Under the pieces are notes generated by a model. That model worked only from the letters and a program-made list of their open reading frames with translations. It searched no databases and was not told the origin of the DNA. Of a stretch of 14,742 bases of DNA, positions 10,597 through 14,742 are shown piece by piece. Where the stretch lies: assembly GCA_019308525.1 (NCBI GenBank), contig JAFDIC010000048.1, positions 1-14,742 on the forward strand, in the 5' to 3' direction. The position numbers were made by a program, and so were the translations under genes. This DNA comes from Deltaproteobacteria bacterium (GTDB lineage: Bacteria > Desulfobacterota > DSM-4660 > Desulfatiglandales > HGW-15). How positions within the stretch are numbered: position 1 is the stretch's first letter; every line of letters starts with the position of its first letter.

Positions 10597-10614
10597 GGGG
10601 GCCTTCTATACCAT
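10586..10614 (+). promoter_or_regulatory. Candidate rightward promoter giving a leaderless transcript
   Basis: TTGACA (10586-10591) is followed after 17 bases by TACCAT (10609-10614), which matches the -10 consensus at four of six positions. Transcription would then begin at or next to ATG 10621. The only purine-rich stretch, GAGGGGG (10595-10601), is about 19 bases from the ATG, too far for a normal SD. An alternative -10 (TATACC, 10607-10612) has a 15-base spacer. Confidence 0.45.
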
Positions 10615-10620
10615 GCGGAC

Positions 10621-11790
10621 ATGGAGTTTCCAAGGCTTGATCTGTTGATATATGCCCACGACGGGAGAGGTCTCGGTCACGCGAGTCGAGCAATTGCCGT
10701 GGGTATGGCCATGCGGAGGCTTTTCCCTGATATGAGGGTCCTCTTTCTGTCAGGGTGCAAGGAGTCTGCTGAACTGATCGCGAGCGCCCACCTTGATTGG
10801 ATCAAGCTCCCTTCCTATGAGTCCCAAGTCGTGGATGGAAAATCAATAAGCAGGGAAGGCTATTCGAACTTTTCACCCAAGGAGATCGGAATAATGCGGG
10901 GGGAACTCATCCGATCTATTGTAAGGGTCAATGATCCCCGCTGTATCCTGGTAGACCACAGTCCGCAGGGGAAGCGCCGGGAATTGGTTCCAGCCCTGAA
11001 GGAGAAATCTCCAGGCAGAACCAAGTGGCTCCTGGGAATGCGGGCTGTCATAGGCGATGTGAACAGCGTGTGGTCGGACACGGCCATTTCGACCTTTAAG
11101 GCTCATTACCATGGAATAGTGTGGTATGGAGACTCCAGGATCCTTGGCAACGGCCCCTTGATGAATATACATCATCGCTATAGTACCAGGCCCAGGGAGG
11201 TAGGGTATGTGTCCAGGATGAAAGAGCTTGTTCAGCTTGATAGGTCCCTGGGGGAAACCAGCGATGAAGATACAGCCGGGGCGGTTTCCGTTCCCTGGAC
11301 GGGCGAAAACACGTCTTTCCTTCTAAAGGAGATTGCGGGGGCCCTGGAACGCCTGGGAGACGGCTATGGGACATGGCACCTTTACTTGGGCTCCAGGGTC
11401 CTAGGGGAGACAGAGAGTGAAGTGAGGGAGGCCCTGGAGTCCCTGCCATTTTGTGTTTTGCGGGAGGTCGGGCCAAGATACTTTAGGAGCCTTTTGAATT
11501 CGAGGGTCTCTCTGATCTACGGGGGTTACAACAGCATGACCGATGTCCTTGGTGCCCAAAAACCTTCCGTAGTCGTGGTGCGGGGAATGCAGGACAGGGA
11601 GCAGGAGGATCACGTCGCGAAGCTGGCAAAACAAGCCGGGAACCTCGTGTTCCTGGAGGAACGACAGGCCCACTCTACACGACTTTTCCGCGAACTCAAG
11701 GCCATGCTGGAATCCCCTCCTCCTGCCCGGGGAAGGGTGAACCTGGACGGGGCGGAGAACACTGCCCGCTACCTAGCCAGTCTCCTCTGA
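10621..11790 (+). CDS. MurG-like predicted glycosyltransferase (COG4671 type)
   Basis: Predicted GT-B fold glycosyltransferase of 389 residues, resembling the MurG/GT28-related family annotated as predicted glycosyltransferase COG4671. The N-terminus carries YAHDGRGLGHASRA (His13 to Ala24), the glycine-rich acceptor-side loop usual in that group. The C-terminal half has YGGYNSMTDVLGAQKP (about 299-314), which corresponds to the donor-binding region of MurG-like enzymes (GGYN-x-EAL-KP pattern). No signal peptide or membrane segment is seen. The start ATG 10621 fits the family but lacks an SD. Acceptor and product are unknown. The gene stands alone on the plus strand, divergent from a GT4 gene and convergent with the metallocluster genes. 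Confidence 0.72.
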   Translation: MEFPRLDLLIYAHDGRGLGHASRAIAVGMAMRRLFPDMRVLFLSGCKESAELIASAHLDWIKLPSYESQVVDGKSISREGYSNFSPKEIGIMRGELIRSIVRVNDPRCILVDHSPQGKRRELVPALKEKSPGRTKWLLGMRAVIGDVNSVWSDTAISTFKAHYHGIVWYGDSRILGNGPLMNIHHRYSTRPREVGYVSRMKELVQLDRSLGETSDEDTAGAVSVPWTGENTSFLLKEIAGALERLGDGYGTWHLYLGSRVLGETESEVREALESLPFCVLREVGPRYFRSLLNSRVSLIYGGYNSMTDVLGAQKPSVVVVRGMQDREQEDHVAKLAKQAGNLVFLEERQAHSTRLFRELKAMLESPPPARGRVNLDGAENTARYLASLL

Positions 11791-11937
11791 GTCGAGGTCA
11801 CTGGGACTAAGCAATATGAGACATCCAGGGATCTTATCCAAATCCCCTTGAGCTGGGAAATACAGCAATCATCATGCTTCCTTTCTCAAGCCGGGTTTTC
11901 CCATTGTTAAGAGATTTCTTGGGGAAATCGGGAGTAT

Positions 11938-12396
11938 TCATTCATAGTTCACCGGCTTGGTTTTCCTGGTCTCTCTGACCATGTAGTCATTAAGGGCCTC
12001 GTGCAGTGTCTCGGCCGCCAGAGAGGCACAGTGTGTATCGTCCCTGGGCAACTTCCCCAGTTTCTCAATAATTGATTCCGCCGTGATCTCCAGAATCTCA
12101 TCAGGGTCTTTCCCCAGGGCCATCTCCGCTGCAAAAGAGCCGCATACCACGCTTGCCCCGCATCCGTCCGTTTGGAATGACGCATTGATGACTCTGTCGT
12201 TTTCAAATTGCAGGAAGATCTCCATGGTATCCCCACATACACCCCTCAATATCGCATGACCATCCGGGCTTGGCAATGCGCCCCTGTTCGGCGGACTTAG
12301 CCAGCGCCGGTACGCAATCTCTCCGTAAGTCTCCTTGATTTCATCCGTAATGCAATTCTGTAACTCTTGCACAAAATCGTCCGTCCTCTCACCCAT
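11938..12396 (-). CDS. NifU/IscU-like iron-sulfur cluster scaffold protein
   Basis: Predicted scaffold on which Fe-S clusters are assembled before transfer. It has 152 residues. The three IscU-type cysteines are in context: Cys54 in VCGDTMEIF, Cys79 in DGCGAS and Cys123 in DTHCASLAAETL. An extra Cys85 lies in the same helix. The N-terminal extension of about 35 residues contains RRWLSPPNRG, a pattern seen in the short NifU_N proteins of anaerobes and not in IscU proper. There is no C-terminal Nfu or ferredoxin domain. The start at 12396 has GGAGGAAA about 8 bases upstream. It is the last gene of the minus-strand cluster, 82 bases after the Mrp-ORP gene, so it probably supplies or receives clusters for that ATPase. 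Confidence 0.88.
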   Translation of the reverse strand: MGERTDDFVQELQNCITDEIKETYGEIAYRRWLSPPNRGALPSPDGHAILRGVCGDTMEIFLQFENDRVINASFQTDGCGASVVCGSFAAEMALGKDPDEILEITAESIIEKLGKLPRDDTHCASLAAETLHEALNDYMVRETRKTKPVNYE

Positions 12397-12478
12397 GGGT
12401 TCAGTTTCCTCCCGGTTGCCTGTAAATTGGCGTAAATAGCGTCAGGCCCGAATTCAAGAGAAAATCACACCGTCGCTA

Positions 12479-13726
12479 CTAGTGATCACAGACGTTAGGG
12501 CCTGTAATGAGGGTCCTGGAAAGGTATTGATTGACCAGGGCTTCTGGAGAATCCATGGGGGCCCCCGTGACGACCTCTATACCGCTTTCTCTGAATAGCT
12601 GCTGTGCACGCGAGCCCATTCCACCAGCTATGATTACATCGGCACCCTGTTCGTGGAGCCACCTGGGCAAGACCCCAGGTTCATGGGGTGGAGGGGTATG
12701 CATGGTTGTGCGTTCTATCTTGCCGTTTTGGGTCTCGATTATCGCAAACTGTTCACAATGGCCAAAGTGGGAGCACAGTTTTCCCTCGGCCACCGGTATT
12801 GCAAACTTCAGGCTCTTCTCCGCATTTGAGAGGCTTTTTTGTAGATCTTTTTGTTCAGCCATTGGTAAGTTGACCTCCTTGCTCGTCAATTTGATAACCT
12901 GGTCAACCATATTCAGGAAATTCCTAGTGAATGGCAATTGGTCCTGCTCGAGGCTTGCCACCGTCCCTGAATCACCCATTCTTACGACCTCCGGCTCTAC
13001 AGGTAATCTGGCCAGGAACCTCAGGTGTTCCTTTGCTGCAACAAGCTCTCCTCCCATGGTCTTGAAGAGGTCTATGGGTTTTCCGCAGTGGGGACATTGA
13101 AAACCACTCATGTTCTCTACCACTCCGAGAATCTCCATGTTCACCTGCCGACAGAAATTGATGGATTTTCTCACATCGGCCAGGGAAATCTCCTGCGGCG
13201 TGGTGACTATTATGGCCTTTGCGTCTGGAATGGTCTGGGCTACAGTCAGGGGTTCGTCACCCGTGCCGGGCGGGGAGTCAATAATGAGGTAATCCAGCTC
13301 AGGCCACTCTATGTCAGAGATGAATTGCCTTATCACCCCGATCTTGATCGGTCCCCTCCAGATGGTGGCTACGTCTTTGTCCTCTCCCATGAGGGACTCG
13401 ATGGATATCACGTGCAAGTTGGGCATAAACCTTACCGGCATTGCCTTGCCGGGACGAGCAGAGGGTTGAATGGAACCCCTCAGGCCCAGCATCCTGGGGA
13501 TGCTGGGGCCGTGGAGATCCACGTCCATAAGCCCGACGCTGAGCCCTTTTTTTGCAAGCAGGACTGCGAGATAGGCTGCTATGCTGCTCTTGCCAACGCC
13601 GCCCTTTCCACTCATGATAATGATTTTGTTCTTGATATGTTGTAACCTCTCCCTTATTTCCGCTTCCTGAATTTGACGTTCATCCTGGTTGCGATTGGAT
13701 TCGCAGGTCTTACCGTTCACCGCCAT
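12479..13726 (-). CDS. mrp: Mrp/NBP35-family P-loop ATPase fused to ORP/NifX-like domain (MrpORP type)
   Basis: Predicted ATP-dependent metallocluster carrier of 415 residues. The Mrp part has the deviant Walker A GKGGVGKS (40-47), MDVDLHGPSIPRMLG (67-81), LDYLIIDSPPGTGD (144-157) and the family CPHC motif (Cys211, Cys214) that holds a bridging Fe-S cluster in dimers. After a linker at about 280-305, residues 306-405 form a dinitrogenase-iron-molybdenum-cofactor/ORP domain (FAIPVAEGKLCSHFGHCEQF, then VIIAGGMGSRAQQLF). The same fusion is known in Desulfovibrio as MrpORP, where the ORP domain binds a Mo-Cu sulfide cluster. Here C318-SHFGH-C324 and several His residues (343, 348, 358) could bind metal. 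The N-terminus has only Cys8, so an N-terminal cluster motif is missing. AGGAGG about 11 bases upstream supports the start. Confidence 0.9.
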   Translation of the reverse strand: MAVNGKTCESNRNQDERQIQEAEIRERLQHIKNKIIIMSGKGGVGKSSIAAYLAVLLAKKGLSVGLMDVDLHGPSIPRMLGLRGSIQPSARPGKAMPVRFMPNLHVISIESLMGEDKDVATIWRGPIKIGVIRQFISDIEWPELDYLIIDSPPGTGDEPLTVAQTIPDAKAIIVTTPQEISLADVRKSINFCRQVNMEILGVVENMSGFQCPHCGKPIDLFKTMGGELVAAKEHLRFLARLPVEPEVVRMGDSGTVASLEQDQLPFTRNFLNMVDQVIKLTSKEVNLPMAEQKDLQKSLSNAEKSLKFAIPVAEGKLCSHFGHCEQFAIIETQNGKIERTTMHTPPPHEPGVLPRWLHEQGADVIIAGGMGSRAQQLFRESGIEVVTGAPMDSPEALVNQYLSRTLITGPNVCDH

Positions 13727-13751
13727 TATCTATATAACCTCCTCTGAGAAT

Positions 13752-14135
13752 CTATTCTTTAGCAGGGGCCCTGCCGTTGTTCTGCGGGGCACGCCTGAAA
13801 TCGTCATATCCTGGCATCAAGAATTTTGAATTGAACAAGGTTCCCTTAATATAGGCATCCAAGACATCGTCTCTATGGCCTGCAATCCCCGGGATGATAT
13901 TGATTCCGGATGATTCGAGCATATTCATAAGGGGTCGCGATATGGCGCCGCATATGAGGGTGTCAATACCTGAACCAACGATCCGCGAACATCGCTTTGA
14001 GAGGTCCTGTTCCTTGATAAGAATCTCGAAACGGGAAGTCGGACCTTGATTCCCCAGGTCCACAACCCAGAGTCGTGAAGCAGTATCAAGGACCGGGGAG
14101 ATCTTGTCATCCCACACGGGAATTGCTACCCTCAT
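13752..14135 (-). CDS. Dinitrogenase iron-molybdenum cofactor (NifX/NafY/ORP-like) family protein
   Basis: Small cytoplasmic protein of 127 residues with the NifX/NifB-C/NafY fold: MRVAIPVWDDKISPVLDTAS at the start, then IDTLICGAISRPLMNMLE and a C-terminal PGYDD. Family members bind Fe-Mo, Mo-Cu or related cofactors or precursors. In this subfamily the C-terminal PG is often followed by Cys; here it is Tyr. An in-frame ATG at 14147 would add four residues (MGYS). I prefer 14135 because the family starts with M-(K/R)-(I/V)-A, but neither ATG has a clear SD. It ends 25 bases before the Mrp-ORP start, so the two are co-transcribed. It may act with the Mrp-ORP protein as a separate cofactor carrier; the metal bound is not shown by sequence. 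Confidence 0.85.
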   Translation of the reverse strand: MRVAIPVWDDKISPVLDTASRLWVVDLGNQGPTSRFEILIKEQDLSKRCSRIVGSGIDTLICGAISRPLMNMLESSGINIIPGIAGHRDDVLDAYIKGTLFNSKFLMPGYDDFRRAPQNNGRAPAKE

Positions 14136-14174
14136 GCTATATCCCATACCTGTATCATATGGTATCCAAAAAGT

Positions 14175-14417
14175 TTATCCCCGGCTGCATGTACCTCCAT
14201 CGGAGCAGGGGGGCGTTTCACACCTTTCTTCCCGGCCGCAACAGGTATGGCCGGGAGCCCTCTCTGGGGTCCGTGATAAAAGGGAGGGTGCAGAGAGAAG
14301 TTTTTCCATCCCTTTGCTCCCGCAATTCTTGCATGAGACCACTTGATCTCCATTCATGTCCGTCAGGTACTCGGATACATGCCCGCACTTCCTGCAACGA
14401 TATTCATATATGGGCAT
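14175..14417 (-). CDS. FmdB-like zinc ribbon protein with Cys-rich tail
   Basis: Protein of 80 residues. It begins MPIYEYRCRKCGHVSEY, the standard opening of FmdB-family putative regulatory zinc ribbons, with Cys8, Cys11, Cys29 and Cys32 forming the CxxC...CxxC site. After residue 45 a tail unlike typical FmdB contains five more cysteines (59, 60, 66, 71, 77), which may bind a second metal. FmdB was named for its link to formylmethanofuran dehydrogenase genes, but its biochemical role is unproven. GGAGGT lies about 8 bases before the ATG. It sits between two NifX-like genes, suggesting a part in metal or cofactor handling; this is inference. Confidence 0.85.
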   Translation of the reverse strand: MPIYEYRCRKCGHVSEYLTDMNGDQVVSCKNCGSKGMEKLLSAPSLLSRTPERAPGHTCCGREERCETPPCSDGGTCSRG

Positions 14418-14467
14418 TCGCCTTACCTCCGTAGTTCCACCCGGGCTAGCCCCAGCGCCCCTGATCC

Positions 14468-14742
14468 TTATGCCCAGTGCCCTTTCACGTTGGCCTGATC
14501 TGCCGGTTTATGGACGCCATCCAGGTATGCTTGAACAGCATCCTTTATCTTACCTTTAACACCGACCACGACCTTTATGCCTGCCGCCTGGAGCGCACTA
14601 AAGGCCTTTGGCCCGCAGTTTCCGGTCAACACCACGTCCGGTTTATGATTTGCGATATTCTGGGCCGCCTGTATCCCTGCGCCTTGCGGTAGATTGAGGC
14701 TCTGGCTGTTTTCCACTACTTCAAAGGACATATCCTTGGTGT
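14468..14742 (-). CDS. Dinitrogenase iron-molybdenum cofactor/ORP-like protein (N-terminus beyond window)
   Basis: The frame is open to the right edge. Upstream of Met 14731 it continues as T-K-D, which fits the middle of the family pattern (a beta strand ending in VDT before a second strand), so that Met is probably internal and the gene is cut. The visible part, about 90 residues, has GAGIQAAQNIANHKPDVVLTG, then NCGPKAFSALQAAGI and VKGKIKDAVQAYLDG, all typical of the NifX/ORP fold. NCGPKAF is the usual turn in small ORP-type proteins. It is the most upstream visible gene of the minus-strand cluster, 50 bases before the FmdB-like gene, so the operon promoter lies outside the window. Confidence 0.85.
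   Translation of the reverse strand, partial: TKDMSFEVVENSQSLNLPQGAGIQAAQNIANHKPDVVLTGNCGPKAFSALQAAGIKVVVGVKGKIKDAVQAYLDGVHKPADQANVKGHWA

Noticed and set aside
11880..11935. Possible terminator between convergent genes (TTTTCCCA near TGGGGAAA)
   Set aside because: The stem needs a bulge, has a long loop and lacks a T-run on either strand. I do not see a convincing terminator in 11791-11937.
12531..13100. 189-residue and overlapping 206-residue plus-strand ORFs opposite the Mrp-ORP gene
   Set aside because: They are antisense shadows. The minus-strand reading carries all Mrp and ORP motifs.
11938..14742. Nitrogenase cofactor (nif) cluster
   Set aside because: NifX- and NifU-like domains are present, but no nifHDK, nifE/N or nifB is seen. 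The Mrp-ORP fusion points to the orange-protein type of system.

Overview
The window looks like chromosomal DNA of an anaerobic Gram-negative bacterium, most likely a sulfate-reducer-like or syntroph-like member of the Desulfobacterota. This is inferred from gene content and not from any marker gene. The signs are a Mrp-ORP fusion inside an orange-protein (ORP)-type cluster, an FprA-like oxygen-binding diiron (ODP) domain used as a sensor module, and an outer-membrane polysaccharide export lipoprotein. No rRNA, tRNA, IS element, CRISPR array or phage gene is visible.

Left block (1-6204, + strand): an exopolysaccharide or surface-polysaccharide export operon. It runs from the tail of an HD-GYP-type c-di-GMP phosphodiesterase to a Wza-like export lipoprotein, then a Wzc-like tyrosine autokinase with an unusual periplasmic tail of two SPOR-like repeats, then a Wzy/O-antigen-ligase-like membrane protein whose start overlaps the kinase stop (ATGA). 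Between the lipoprotein and the kinase lies a 260-base gap holding a GGAAT-rich direct and inverted repeat element.

Middle block: enolase (6407-7678) with its own candidate promoter, then a signalling protein (7754-9319) that joins a metallo-beta-lactamase/ODP sensor domain to a SpoIIE-type PP2C phosphatase. A GT4 glycosyltransferase (minus strand) converges on it with a 3-base gap. The GT4 gene is divergent from a MurG-like/COG4671-type glycosyltransferase. The 182 bases between these two are dense in promoter elements and palindromes, and the rightward gene may be leaderless.

Right block (11938-14742, all minus strand, reading in from beyond the right edge): an Fe-S/Mo-cofactor-type cluster in the order ORP/NifX-like protein (cut by the edge), FmdB-like zinc ribbon protein, second NifX-like protein, Mrp P-loop ATPase fused to an ORP/NifX domain, and a NifU/IscU-like scaffold. 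The domain set matches the orange-protein system of sulfate reducers, where the ORP domain binds a Mo-Cu cluster and Mrp is an ATP-dependent metallocluster carrier.

The parts most worth a second look are the ODP-SpoIIE protein, the SPOR-tailed kinase with an altered Walker A' motif, the palindrome-rich divergent promoter region, and the ORP cluster.
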